Shown here: positions 24,398-33,542 of the stretch, in pieces | Position numbering within the stretch: the stretch's first letter is position 1 | Layout: every line of letters starts with the position of its first letter | Origin: an uncultured Veillonellaceae bacterium | Lineage (GTDB): Bacteria; Bacillota; Negativicutes; Veillonellales; Veillonellaceae | Reading direction: 5' to 3' | DNA length: 64,000 bases | NCBI GenBank assembly: GCA_945867815.1 | Contig: CAMBIX010000002.1 | Location: 124,001-188,000, forward strand | Position numbers and translations under genes: made by a program | Notes under the pieces: generated by a model | The model's input: the letters and a program-made list of their open reading frames with translations, nothing else | What the model was told of the DNA's origin: nothing | Databases searched by the model: none

Positions 24398-25231
24398 ATG
24401 GGTTGTAGTAGTGGAAGCAGCTGTGAAGGTTGTCCATCCGCCTCTGGTTGCCATAGTGCTGATAAGAATCAACAGGCACCAGATATGACGGCTCATTTAA
24501 GTCAATATAGTGATGTCAAACATGTCATCGGTGTCGTTAGTGGCAAGGGTGGCGTTGGTAAGTCCTTAGTGACTAGCTTATTAGCTATTACTATGGCACG
24601 AAAAGGCTTTAAATGTGGTATTTTGGATGCAGATATTACAGGACCATCTATTCCTAAGGTGTTTGGCGTATCAGGACAAGCTAAGGTGGATGAATTAGGT
24701 ATGCATCCAATGACTTCAGCTGGTGATGTAGATATTATGTCTGTTAATTTGCTTTTGCCGAATGAAACAGATCCCGTTGTTTGGCGGGGACCGATTTTAG
24801 GTAATGTAGTAAAGCAATTTTATACAGATGTTATATGGAGTGGTATTGACTATCTTTTTGTAGATATGCCACCAGGAACAGGGGATGTACCCCTTACTGT
24901 ATATCAGTCCATTAAATTAGATGGTATTATTATCGTCACATCGCCACAAGACCTGGTATCCATGATTGTGGAAAAAGCAGTAAAAATGGCTGATATGATG
25001 CAGGTTCCAATTATTGGTGTGGTAGAGAACTTCTCTTATTTCCATTGCCCAGATAATGGAAAAGATTATCAGATTTTTGGACAAAGTCATATTGATGATA
25101 TTTTAAAACGATATGGCCTTCTTTTATTGGGGCGGTTGCCGATTGATCCTAAGATTGCGGAATTGTGCGACCAAGGGAAATTAGAAGACATACCTAAGAC
25201 GGGATTAGAAAGTGTAGTTCTGCCTCAATAG
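24398..25231 (+). CDS. mrp: Mrp/NBP35-type Fe-S carrier ATPase
   Basis: 277 residues. The N-terminus CSSGSSCEGCPSASGC is a four-cysteine cluster. The deviant Walker A is SGKGGVGKSLVTS, Walker B region FVDMPPGTGD, so this is an ApbC/NBP35 P-loop protein that carries Fe-S clusters to apoproteins. The usual C-terminal CXXC is altered: the residues are CPDN (Cys217, Asn220). I chose ATG 24398, six bases after AGGTG; a GTG at 24389 lies within that site. No partner gene is adjacent. Confidence 0.9.
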   Translation: MGCSSGSSCEGCPSASGCHSADKNQQAPDMTAHLSQYSDVKHVIGVVSGKGGVGKSLVTSLLAITMARKGFKCGILDADITGPSIPKVFGVSGQAKVDELGMHPMTSAGDVDIMSVNLLLPNETDPVVWRGPILGNVVKQFYTDVIWSGIDYLFVDMPPGTGDVPLTVYQSIKLDGIIIVTSPQDLVSMIVEKAVKMADMMQVPIIGVVENFSYFHCPDNGKDYQIFGQSHIDDILKRYGLLLLGRLPIDPKIAELCDQGKLEDIPKTGLESVVLPQ

Positions 25232-25247
25232 GGATATAGTATTGATG

Positions 25248-25283
25248 GAAACCTGTTTGCTTGTTTGAGTAAACAGGTTTTTA
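25248..25283 (+). terminator. Terminator after mrp
   Basis: AAACCTGTTT pairs with GAGTAAACAGGTTT across a short loop and ends in TTTTTAT. Confidence 0.85.
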
Positions 25284-25350
25284 TATAGGCAGTTTGAACC
25301 GTAGCTGTCATTTATGTGGTTAGGTCATATAGGGTTAGAAAGGATAGTCT

Positions 25351-26751
25351 ATGAACAAAGTCTTATCTTGGATTATTCCGATTGTTGTGGGCCTTGCGAT
25401 TTATTTTACACCCGCACCAGCAGGGGTAACGACACAAGCCTGGCATTTGTTAGGCATTTTTGCTTTTACTATTTTGGGATTTATTTTACAGCCATTGCCT
25501 TTAGGCGCGGTGGCCTTTATTGCGGTAACCGCAGCGTCTATGACGGGCACTTTGAAGATGGGAGAAGCCTTAAGTGGCTTTGCTAATTCGTCTATTTGGT
25601 TAATTGTAGCTGCCTTCCTGTTTTCTCGTGGGTTTATTAAAACAGGCTTAGGCAAGCGTATTGCCTATAATCTTGTTAATCTACTTAGTGGTAGTACTTT
25701 AAAATTATCTTATGCCTTATTACTTAGTGATTTGGTTTTAGCACCAGCAACACCGTCAAATACGGCTCGATGCGGTGGGGTTATTTATCCTATCGCCCGC
25801 AGTTTGTCTAGTGCTTTTAAATCGGAACCAGACCAGGGGCCACGTAAGATGGGGGCTTTTTTGATGCAGTCTATCTATCAAAGTGATACGATTACATCAG
25901 CTATGTTCCTAACATCTATGGCAGGTAACCCATTAATAGCCACCTTAGTAGCGCAGTCTTTTGGTTATCAGGTGTCTTGGATGATGTGGTTTGTAGCTGC
26001 TATTGTACCAGGTGCTGTTGCTTTAATCGTTATGCCTTTGGTATTATACAAGTTATATCCGCCAGAAATTAAGGATACGTCTTCCGTTAAAGGCCTGATT
26101 ACAGAAGAATTAGAAAAAATGGGTAAAATGACTAAGCAAGAATGGATTATGCTTGGTGTATTCATTTTAGCCCTTGTTTTGTGGGCAACTGCACAATTTT
26201 CTGGTCTTAATGAAACAGCTATTGCTTTCCTAGGTATTTCTATTTTGTTAGTAACTGCTGTTTTAGACTGGCAAGATGTTATTCAAGAAAAAGGCGGCTG
26301 GAATACATTAATGTGGATGGGCACAGTTATGTGTTTGGCTACCTTCCTTAATAAATTGGGTCTAATTCATGTATTTGCACAGACAATAGGGGCTCAATTT
26401 GATGGCTTTAGCTGGATTTACACCTTAATTGCTTTGGCAATTATCTATTTGTATGCTCACTATGTCTTTGCTAGTTTGACGGTACAAGTAGCTGCTATGT
26501 ATATAGCCTTCGTATCTATTGCTTTGGCAGCAGGGGCACCGGTATATCCAACCATTTTCGTTTTTGCTTTCTTCTCTAACTTATGCATGTCCTTAACGCA
26601 GTATGCTGCTGGTCCAGCACCAGTTGTCTTCGGTGCAGGGTATATAACGCAGGGCAAATGGTGGCAGTTAGGATTTATTGCTTCTGTTGTTAATATTATC
26701 ATTTGGCTTGGCATTGGCTTTGCTTGGTGGAAACTTATCGGTTTATGGTAA
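25351..26751 (+). CDS. DASS-family sodium-coupled anion symporter (CitT/SLC13 type)
   Basis: 466 residues and about twelve membrane segments. APATPSNTARCGGVIYPIARSL is the first substrate/sodium hairpin signature of the divalent anion:Na+ symporters, and AAGPAPVVFGAGYITQGKWW the matching motif in the second half. Substrates are usually malate, succinate, citrate, tartrate or 2-oxoglutarate, so it fits organic-acid use by a Veillonella-like cell; the exact acid is unknown. ATG 25351 follows AGGATAG. A large hairpin follows 70 bases downstream. Confidence 0.9.
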   Translation: MNKVLSWIIPIVVGLAIYFTPAPAGVTTQAWHLLGIFAFTILGFILQPLPLGAVAFIAVTAASMTGTLKMGEALSGFANSSIWLIVAAFLFSRGFIKTGLGKRIAYNLVNLLSGSTLKLSYALLLSDLVLAPATPSNTARCGGVIYPIARSLSSAFKSEPDQGPRKMGAFLMQSIYQSDTITSAMFLTSMAGNPLIATLVAQSFGYQVSWMMWFVAAIVPGAVALIVMPLVLYKLYPPEIKDTSSVKGLITEELEKMGKMTKQEWIMLGVFILALVLWATAQFSGLNETAIAFLGISILLVTAVLDWQDVIQEKGGWNTLMWMGTVMCLATFLNKLGLIHVFAQTIGAQFDGFSWIYTLIALAIIYLYAHYVFASLTVQVAAMYIAFVSIALAAGAPVYPTIFVFAFFSNLCMSLTQYAAGPAPVVFGAGYITQGKWWQLGFIASVVNIIIWLGIGFAWWKLIGLW

Positions 26752-26822
26752 GGTGTGAATTCTCTGTTAGCTATAGAGAATGAAGGTTCATTGGTAGTAA
26801 TAGAATAATACGGTTCATTGTG

Positions 26823-26925
26823 TACAGTGGGCTAGATAAGCATATTTTTATAAGTCATTTCATTACGAAAGCGCCTTAGGTGATGGATAGAAAAGATGCT
26901 TGTCTGGCTCGCTGTATTTTTTATT
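26823..26925 (+). terminator. Very long terminator hairpin after the DASS gene
   Basis: A 21-nt arm (26823-26843) pairs with 26896-26916 at every position if G-U pairs are counted, and TTTTTTATTT follows. The interior is 52 nt long and includes TTACGAAAGCGCCTTAGGTG, itself partly foldable. Arms of this length are unusual for a plain terminator and resemble the other large hairpins of the window. Confidence 0.75.
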
Positions 26926-27001
26926 TGTTGGACTTAGTAGGCATGGTATAATTTTAAGTAATGATAGTAGCAGTAATATATATTGGCAATGAGGTGTTAG
27001 T

Positions 27002-28279
27002 ATGAGTGATGTGGAAGAATTATTTACCTTTATTAAGCAATGTCCGTCTCCTTATCATACGGTGAAAACGGTAAGTCAGCTATTGGAGGCTCATGACTTT
27101 ACGCCCCTGTCTATGGAAGAAGAATGGCACCTAGAACCAGGTGGTTACTATGTGCCTGTTTATGGGACAACGATATTTGCTTTTCTTATAGGTCAAGATA
27201 TACGGCATTCTATGCGGATTGTGTCGGCTCATACGGATTTTCCAGCACTTAGGGTGAAACCCAATCCGCTTGTGCGTGAAAAAAAGTACGGTAAAATCAA
27301 TATTGAGACTTATGGTGGCTTACTATTAGAACCTTGGTTGGATCGTCCCTTATCTATGGCTGGCCTTGTTGTGACTAAGGGAGCTGATGCTTTTACTCCT
27401 AAGACTCATTTAGTTAATATTCGTCGGCCTATTTGTACGATTCCGCACTTAGCTATTCATATGAATCGTAAGGCCAATGAAGGTGTTGCTTTAAATCGGC
27501 AAATTGATATGTTGCCATTAGGCATGATGTGGCCAGAAGAAGAGACGGATGATAGTTGGTTAGCTTGGTTGGCTGATGAAATTAATGTTAAGAAAGAAGA
27601 TATTCTATCCTATGAATTAACCTTATATCCTGTTGAAGATGGTATGGTCTTTGGCCTTTATGATGAATTTGTTTCCTCACCACGGTTAGATAATTTGACG
27701 TCTTGTTACGCGGCCTTACAGGGTTTGCTGACAGCTGCTGAAAAAGATACTAAGGGCTTGCGTATTATGGCTTCGTTTGATAATGAAGAAGTGGGTAGCC
27801 GCACTAAACAGGGGGGCGCTTCTCAGCTCTTACCTAATATATTAGAACGACTCTATATGGCGACGGGGCATAGCAAGGAAGAATGTTTAGCCGATACAGC
27901 TGCTGGCTTCATGGTGTCTGCTGATGTGGCTCATGCTTATCATCCAAATCATGGAGAAAAGAATGACCTAACGAATATACCCGTTTTAAATGGTGGGGTG
28001 GCTCTTAAAGAGGCTGCTAGTCAGTCTTATGCAGGTGATGCGCAGGCTATAGCAACTATTAAGCAATTGTGTAAGGATAATAAAATTCCTTATCAAATCT
28101 ATGTGAATCGGTCAGATATTCCTGGCGGTTCAACGATAGGGTCTATTACATCAGCTTTATTAACTATGCGTACTATGGATGTAGGTATTCCTATTTTGGC
28201 TATGCATTCTGTTCGAGAAACTATGGGGATAGAAGATCAAGATAGCTTGACGGCCTTGCTGACAGCCGTTTTGTTATAG
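27002..28279 (+). CDS. apeB: M18-family aminopeptidase
   Basis: 425 residues. All metal-ligand regions of M18 (aspartyl aminopeptidase-like) peptidases are seen: SAHTDFPALRVKPNP near residue 80, SPRLDNLTSC, DNEEVGSRTKQGG, and the late AYHPNHGEKND and MHSVRETMG. The enzyme removes N-terminal residues from cytoplasmic peptides with two zinc ions. GAGGTG lies upstream of ATG 27002. A second, distinct M18 gene lies at 40326; the two share the same motifs but differ in length and detail. Confidence 0.92.
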   Translation: MSDVEELFTFIKQCPSPYHTVKTVSQLLEAHDFTPLSMEEEWHLEPGGYYVPVYGTTIFAFLIGQDIRHSMRIVSAHTDFPALRVKPNPLVREKKYGKINIETYGGLLLEPWLDRPLSMAGLVVTKGADAFTPKTHLVNIRRPICTIPHLAIHMNRKANEGVALNRQIDMLPLGMMWPEEETDDSWLAWLADEINVKKEDILSYELTLYPVEDGMVFGLYDEFVSSPRLDNLTSCYAALQGLLTAAEKDTKGLRIMASFDNEEVGSRTKQGGASQLLPNILERLYMATGHSKEECLADTAAGFMVSADVAHAYHPNHGEKNDLTNIPVLNGGVALKEAASQSYAGDAQAIATIKQLCKDNKIPYQIYVNRSDIPGGSTIGSITSALLTMRTMDVGIPILAMHSVRETMGIEDQDSLTALLTAVLL

Positions 28280-28385
28280 TGAATAGATATCAAAATATAT
28301 GATAATCATCTTTAAGCGTAGAAAAAAAAGCGAATGAATAGAAGTCGCAGGCTTAGTAAAATATTGTATACATAAGTAAAAAAGC

Positions 28386-28414
28386 TTGTTTTCTATTTAC
28401 GTAACTTTTACAAT
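28386..28414 (+). promoter_or_regulatory. Promoter of pyc
   Basis: TTGTTT (28386-28391), 17-bp spacer, TACAAT (28409-28414), 28 bases before the ATG with AGGAGG in between. Confidence 0.55.
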
Positions 28415-28442
28415 ATAACCAAAGATAATAGGAGGGATTTTA

Positions 28443-31400
28443 ATGAAGAAAATCAAATCCGTATTGGTAGCTAACCGTGGCGAAATTGCCATTCGTGTAT
28501 TTCGTGCTTGTAACGAAATGGGTATTCGTACCGTAGCTATCTTCTCTAAGGAAGATGCTTTATCCTTACACCGTAATCAGGCAGATGAAGCCTATTTAGT
28601 AGGGAAGGGCAAAAAACCAGTTGATGCGTATTTAGATATTGAAGATATTATCCGCATTGCTCATGAACATAATGTAGATGCTATTCATCCAGGCTATGGT
28701 TTTTTATCAGAAAGTGCTGAATTTGCAAAACGATGCAAGGAAGAAGGCATTATTTTTATTGGTCCACATGTAGAACACTTGCAGATGTTTGGGGATAAGG
28801 TTAATGCACGTATTCAAGCAGAAAAAGCACATATTCCTATGATTCCAGGCAGTACTAAGCCTTTAAAAGATTTTGATGAATTGAAGGCTTTCGCTGATAA
28901 ACATGGCTACCCATTAATGATTAAAGCTGTTAATGGTGGTGGCGGTCGTGGTATGCGTAGTGTTATGAATGAATCTGAATTACGTAACGCCTATGACCGA
29001 GCTAAGTCCGAAGCTAAGATGTCCTTTGGCGATGATCGTGTATATGTAGAACGCTTAATCGTAGAACCAAAGCATTTGGAAGTTCAGATTATGGGTGATG
29101 AACATGGTAATGTTATCCATATGCATGAACGTGATTGCTCTGTACAGCGTCGTCATCAGAAAGTCGTTGAAATGGCGCCGGCTTTTGCTGTGCCAAAAGA
29201 AACCCGTGAAAAGGTTTGTGCCGCCGCTGTTCAGATTATGAAAAACGTTGGCTATGTCAACGCAGGGACTTGTGAATTCTTAGTTACAAAAGATGGCAGC
29301 TTTTATTTTATCGAAGTTAACCCTCGTATTCAGGTAGAACATACAGTAACAGAAATGATTACGGGCATTGATATTGTTCGTACGCAGATTTTAGTTGCTG
29401 AAGGCTATGACTTGTTTGGTAAAGAAATTAACATGCCAAAACAGGAAGATATGCCTTGTAATGGACAAGCTATCCAATGCCGTATTACTACAGAAGATCC
29501 AAGTAACAACTTCATGCCAGATACAGGTAAGTTAATTGCTTATCGGAGTAGTGGTGGTTTTGGTATCCGCTTAGATGCAGGTAATGCCTTTAATGGAGCG
29601 GTCGTTACTCCTTATTATGATTCCTTATTAGTTAAGGCTACTGCTTGGGCTCGTACGCATGATTTGGCTATTGACAAGATGATTCGCTGCTTGCGCGAAT
29701 TCCGTATTCGTGGTGTTAAGACTAATATTAATTTCTTAATTAATGTATTGGACAGTCCTTTATTCCGGTCTGGTGAATGCAACGTTAACTTTATTGATGA
29801 ACATCCAGAATTGTTTGTTTTCAAAAAAGAAAAGAACCGTGGCTCTAAGATGCTGAAGTACATTGCGGATGTGACGGTTAATGGTTTTACTGGTACTGGC
29901 GCAGAAAAGCTTCCTAATTTTGAACCATTGCAGTTGCCACCAGCTATTGAAGGGGCTGCACCAGCTGGGACAAAACAAAAATTTGATGAATTGGGGCCAG
30001 ATAAGTTTGCTAAATGGGTATCAGAACAGAAAAAGGTTCTGTTTACCGATACGACTTGGCGTGATGCCCATCAGTCCTTGTTGGCTACTCGCTTGCGGAC
30101 CATTGATATGGCTCGTGTAGCTGGTCAGGCCGCTAAGGGTGTACCTAATTTATTCTCCTTGGAATGCTGGGGCGGGGCTACTTTTGATGTAGCTTATCGT
30201 TTCTTACATGAAGATCCATGGGAACGGCTTCGTATGTTCCGCAAGGAAGTACCAAATACTTTGCTTCAGATGTTAATTCGTGGGGCTAATGCTGTTGGTT
30301 ATACTAGTTATCCGGATAACGTGGTTCGTAAATTTATTGAATTGTCGGCTAAGAATGGTGTTGATGTCTTCCGTGTATTTGACTGCTTAAATAGCGTTAA
30401 TAATATGCAGGTAGCTATTGATGAAGTTCGTAAGCAAAATAAGATTGCTGAAGTGGCCTTATGTTATACTGGCGATGTACTCGATCCAAGTCGTCCAAAA
30501 TATAACTTAGACTATTATGTAAAAATGGCTAAGGAACTACAAAAGGTAGGAGCTAATATTATTGCCATTAAGGACATGGCTGGCTTATTAAAACCACAGG
30601 CTGCGTATGAATTAGTATCGGCCTTAAAAGATGCCGTTGATTTGCCGATTCATCTGCATACCCATGAAGGGGCTGGTAATGCCATTTATTCGTTGGGTAA
30701 AGCTATTGATGCAGGTGTTGATATTGTGGACGTGGCTTATTCGTCTTTTGCGAATGGCACGAGTCAGCCAAGTATGAATGCCTTATATTATGCACTCACT
30801 AATAATGAACGGCAGCCAGATATGGACATAGACTATATGGAAGCTATGTCTCGTTACTTTGCAACAGTTCGTCCTTATTACAGGGGCATTGATCATACCT
30901 TGCCATATCCAAATACAGAAGTTTATCAGCATGAAATGCCTGGTGGACAGTATTCTAACTTGCAGCAGCAGGCTAAGAGCGTAGGTCTTGGTGATCGTTG
31001 GGATGAAATTAAGAAGGTATATCATCAGGTTAGTATGATGTTTGGCGATATTATTAAGGTAACGCCATCGTCTAAGGTTGTTGGCGATATGACCTTGTTT
31101 ATGGTACAAAATAATTTGACAGAACAAGATATTTATGACAGAGGGGATACCTTAGACTTTCCACAGTCAGTTGTTGAATTCTTTGAAGGTCGTTTAGGCG
31201 TACCATACCAAGGGTTCCCAGAAAAATTACAAAAGATTATTTTAAAGGGGAAAAAACCAATTACAAAACGGCCTGGTGAAGTATTAGAACCAGTTGATTT
31301 TGAATACATTCGTCAGCAATTAGAAGAACAAGGGGCACCAACGACAGATGAAGATGTCATTGCTTATTGCTTGTATCCTAAGGTATATGTTGATTACCAG

Positions 31401-31892
31401 GCCTTTAATAAGGAGTTTGGTGATGTAACGGCCTTAGATACACCAACCTTCTTCTTTGGTATGCGTCGTGGTCAATCTGTTCATGTACCAATTGAAAAAG
31501 GGAAGACCTTTATTATTAAGTTGATTCATGTAGAAGAAGCGGATGATGAAGGGAATCGTGTGGTAAGTTTTGAATTTAATGGGCAGCCACGAGATATTAC
31601 CATTCATGATAAGAACGTTAAGACAACCGGTGTTGTTCGTCATAAGGCAGATAAACAGATTCCTGGTGAAGTAGGAGCTACTTTGTCTGGATCGGTTGTT
31701 AAGATTTTGGTAACGACTGGTCAGGCTGTTAAGAAGGGTCAGCCATTGGTAGTAACGGAAGCTATGAAGATGGAAACGACTATTACGGCCCCTATTGAAG
31801 GGATTATTGGGGTCATCTATGTTCATGAAGGAAGCCGCATAGAAAGCGGAGATTGTCTATTAACGGTAGAAGACCGTCAATCGCAAAAATAG
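28443..31892 (+). CDS. pyc: Pyruvate carboxylase
   Basis: 1149 residues in one chain, the full-length form. Order: biotin carboxylase (residues ~1-450: KSVLVANRGEIAIRVFRA, KAVNGGGGRGMR, EVNPRIQVEHTVTE), carboxyltransferase (~530-800: LFTDTTWRDAHQSLLATR, IKDMAGLLKP, HLHTHEGAGN), tetramerisation/allosteric region, and a C-terminal biotinyl domain with VTEAMKMET (biotinylated Lys). It converts pyruvate to oxaloacetate, which in lactate-fermenting Veillonella-like bacteria feeds propionate formation and gluconeogenesis. It sits alone between a promoter and a long hairpin. Confidence 0.97.
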   Translation: MKKIKSVLVANRGEIAIRVFRACNEMGIRTVAIFSKEDALSLHRNQADEAYLVGKGKKPVDAYLDIEDIIRIAHEHNVDAIHPGYGFLSESAEFAKRCKEEGIIFIGPHVEHLQMFGDKVNARIQAEKAHIPMIPGSTKPLKDFDELKAFADKHGYPLMIKAVNGGGGRGMRSVMNESELRNAYDRAKSEAKMSFGDDRVYVERLIVEPKHLEVQIMGDEHGNVIHMHERDCSVQRRHQKVVEMAPAFAVPKETREKVCAAAVQIMKNVGYVNAGTCEFLVTKDGSFYFIEVNPRIQVEHTVTEMITGIDIVRTQILVAEGYDLFGKEINMPKQEDMPCNGQAIQCRITTEDPSNNFMPDTGKLIAYRSSGGFGIRLDAGNAFNGAVVTPYYDSLLVKATAWARTHDLAIDKMIRCLREFRIRGVKTNINFLINVLDSPLFRSGECNVNFIDEHPELFVFKKEKNRGSKMLKYIADVTVNGFTGTGAEKLPNFEPLQLPPAIEGAAPAGTKQKFDELGPDKFAKWVSEQKKVLFTDTTWRDAHQSLLATRLRTIDMARVAGQAAKGVPNLFSLECWGGATFDVAYRFLHEDPWERLRMFRKEVPNTLLQMLIRGANAVGYTSYPDNVVRKFIELSAKNGVDVFRVFDCLNSVNNMQVAIDEVRKQNKIAEVALCYTGDVLDPSRPKYNLDYYVKMAKELQKVGANIIAIKDMAGLLKPQAAYELVSALKDAVDLPIHLHTHEGAGNAIYSLGKAIDAGVDIVDVAYSSFANGTSQPSMNALYYALTNNERQPDMDIDYMEAMSRYFATVRPYYRGIDHTLPYPNTEVYQHEMPGGQYSNLQQQAKSVGLGDRWDEIKKVYHQVSMMFGDIIKVTPSSKVVGDMTLFMVQNNLTEQDIYDRGDTLDFPQSVVEFFEGRLGVPYQGFPEKLQKIILKGKKPITKRPGEVLEPVDFEYIRQQLEEQGAPTTDEDVIAYCLYPKVYVDYQAFNKEFGDVTALDTPTFFFGMRRGQSVHVPIEKGKTFIIKLIHVEEADDEGNRVVSFEFNGQPRDITIHDKNVKTTGVVRHKADKQIPGEVGATLSGSVVKILVTTGQAVKKGQPLVVTEAMKMETTITAPIEGIIGVIYVHEGSRIESGDCLLTVEDRQSQK

Positions 31893-31914
31893 AATATAGT
31901 ACTTGATAGGATAT

Positions 31915-31980
31915 AGAGGCACACCTATCTCTCGGAAGCTGGTACTATCGTAAGGCTTCCTACGAGATAGGTGTGCCTCT
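31915..31980 (+). terminator. Long conserved-core hairpin after pyc
   Basis: A 17-bp perfect outer stem (31915-31931 with 31964-31980) encloses a 32-nt interior with its own GGAAGC/GCTTCC stem and the core CTGGTACTATCGTAAGGCT (31939-31957). The same core lies inside a hairpin with entirely different arms at 58894. TTTCCTTATTT follows, a weak T run, so it probably ends pyc transcription. Confidence 0.75.
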
Positions 31981-32040
31981 TTCCTTATTTAGTGTTTATT
32001 GATATTCATTTTAGAATCTATAGACTGGGTTTATGTGTTA

Positions 32041-32086
32041 ATAGACAATAAGGGAAGGGAAAAAGGAAATGAGAGTGATTGTCTAT
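32041..32086. repeat. Inverted repeat upstream of the VirK-like gene
   Basis: ATAGACAAT (32041-32049) and ATTGTCTAT (32078-32086) are exact inverse copies 28 bases apart. They precede a TATAAT at 32107-32112, so an operator is possible; no T run follows. Confidence 0.35.
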
Positions 32087-32153
32087 CGCCTAGGGGGTAA
32101 ATATGGTATAATAATTCCAATTAGATAGATAATAGAGAGGCTTGATAATAGAT

Positions 32154-33074
32154 ATGTTCAGTTACGCGAAAGAGCAGTGGCGGTTAGGACGCCGCATTTA
32201 TGGTTATCATAGTTGGCGGGAAAAACGACGAATTACCTTATTTACTTTGCGGGCCTATAAAAATAAATCCGTTATTGAGGAAATGGAAGAGTATTTTAGA
32301 CAATATCGGCCTTTTCCTAATATGTTGACGGAGCATGAAGGCTTATATGAGGTTATTAGTCGTATCTTTTTATATAAAAATTCGACGCCTCAAGAGCGCT
32401 TGCAAGCCTTAATGGATCATTTCAATATGTTGCCTGAGTATTTTACGGAACAGGCTATTCGGAATATGTATACTGATGATGAGACGAAGGCTGTTTGCAT
32501 TTGGGATAATGAAGAATTGAATTTGCAGGCTACCTTATGGTTTCATACAGGCCAGCGCAAGGAAGGTTTTTTAAGTCTTTTCTTATTTCAAGGGGACGAA
32601 GGAATTTATCATATTAACTTCCGGTTAGGACGAGGGTTTCATGGCGAACCTTGCATTTGGGTCGGCACCATTCAGGGGTATCCAGAAGGACGAGCTAATG
32701 CTAAAAAGATAACGAAGAAAATGTTTGGTTATCGGCCAAAGAATTTTATGTTTTTCTTGCTGCGCCAGTTAGCTACCAATATGGGCATTGATAAGATTTA
32801 TGCCGTGTCTGATGAAGGTTTTTATACAAACACGCATTTAATTCGTTTAAATCGCTCCAAAAAAGTTCGTTTTAATTCGTTTTGGGAGGAACTAGGTGGC
32901 CATGTTTGCCAGGAAGATAGCCGATTTTATGAGATTCCTTTAGAAGAGGAACGTAAGACTTATGAAACGGCAAAGACGCATAAACGGAATATGTATCGCA
33001 AACGGTATGAAATGTTAGATTCCTTTATAGATGAATTGGCTCAGCGTAGCCATGAATATTTGATTACAAAATAG
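32154..33074 (+). CDS. VirK/YbjX-like (DUF535) protein
   Basis: 306 residues from ATG 32154. Features such as LYEVISRIFLYKNSTPQERLQAL, NFRLGRG, EPCIWVGTIQGYP and FFLLRQLATNMGIDKIYAVSD agree with the DUF535 (VirK/YbjX) family, linked in enterobacteria to envelope stress and virulence; its biochemical role is unknown. The start is uncertain: AGAGAGG is 13 bases from this ATG, and a TTG at 32142 lies almost directly on it. No signal peptide is visible. It precedes nrdR by 11 bases. Confidence 0.75.
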   Translation: MFSYAKEQWRLGRRIYGYHSWREKRRITLFTLRAYKNKSVIEEMEEYFRQYRPFPNMLTEHEGLYEVISRIFLYKNSTPQERLQALMDHFNMLPEYFTEQAIRNMYTDDETKAVCIWDNEELNLQATLWFHTGQRKEGFLSLFLFQGDEGIYHINFRLGRGFHGEPCIWVGTIQGYPEGRANAKKITKKMFGYRPKNFMFFLLRQLATNMGIDKIYAVSDEGFYTNTHLIRLNRSKKVRFNSFWEELGGHVCQEDSRFYEIPLEEERKTYETAKTHKRNMYRKRYEMLDSFIDELAQRSHEYLITK

Positions 33075-33085
33075 GAGAATGGAAC

Positions 33086-33532
33086 ATGCGGTGTCCATAT
33101 TGTGAAGCAGCAGATACGAAAGTTATGGATTCACGGGCAACTGACGATGGCAATTCCATTCGTCGTCGACGCTTGTGCCAGGTTTGTGGTAGACGGTTTA
33201 CTACCTATGAAGTGATAGAAGAGCAGCCACTTATGGTTGTTAAACGGGACGGCCGTAAGGAGCTATTTAGTACAAATAAAATTTTTAAGGGTGTTATGCA
33301 GGCTTGTAGTAAACGGAATTTGCCCTTAGAGAAAATTGAAGCGATTGGCATTCGAGTGGAAGCTAAACTTCGTGATGAAGGGGCTGTAGAAGTGCCAACA
33401 GAACGAATTGGGGAAATGATACTTGATGAATTAAAACAATTGGATCAAGTAGCCTATATTCGTTTTGCTGCTGTTTATCGTAAGTTCGATAATATTGATA
33501 CCTTTATTCAAGAACTAGAACGATTAAAATAA
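33086..33532 (+). CDS. nrdR: Ribonucleotide reductase repressor NrdR
   Basis: 148 residues. The N-terminal zinc ribbon is CPYC...CQVC, followed by RRFTTYEVIE and an ATP-cone domain (VVKRDGRKELFSTNKIFKGV). NrdR senses ATP/dATP and represses nrd operons at NrdR boxes. It starts 11 bases after the VirK-like gene with AGGAGAATGG upstream, and gmhA follows 10 bases later, so it heads or joins the LPS-heptose operon. Confidence 0.95.
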   Translation: MRCPYCEAADTKVMDSRATDDGNSIRRRRLCQVCGRRFTTYEVIEEQPLMVVKRDGRKELFSTNKIFKGVMQACSKRNLPLEKIEAIGIRVEAKLRDEGAVEVPTERIGEMILDELKQLDQVAYIRFAAVYRKFDNIDTFIQELERLK

Positions 33533-33542
33533 GGAGTTGCCT

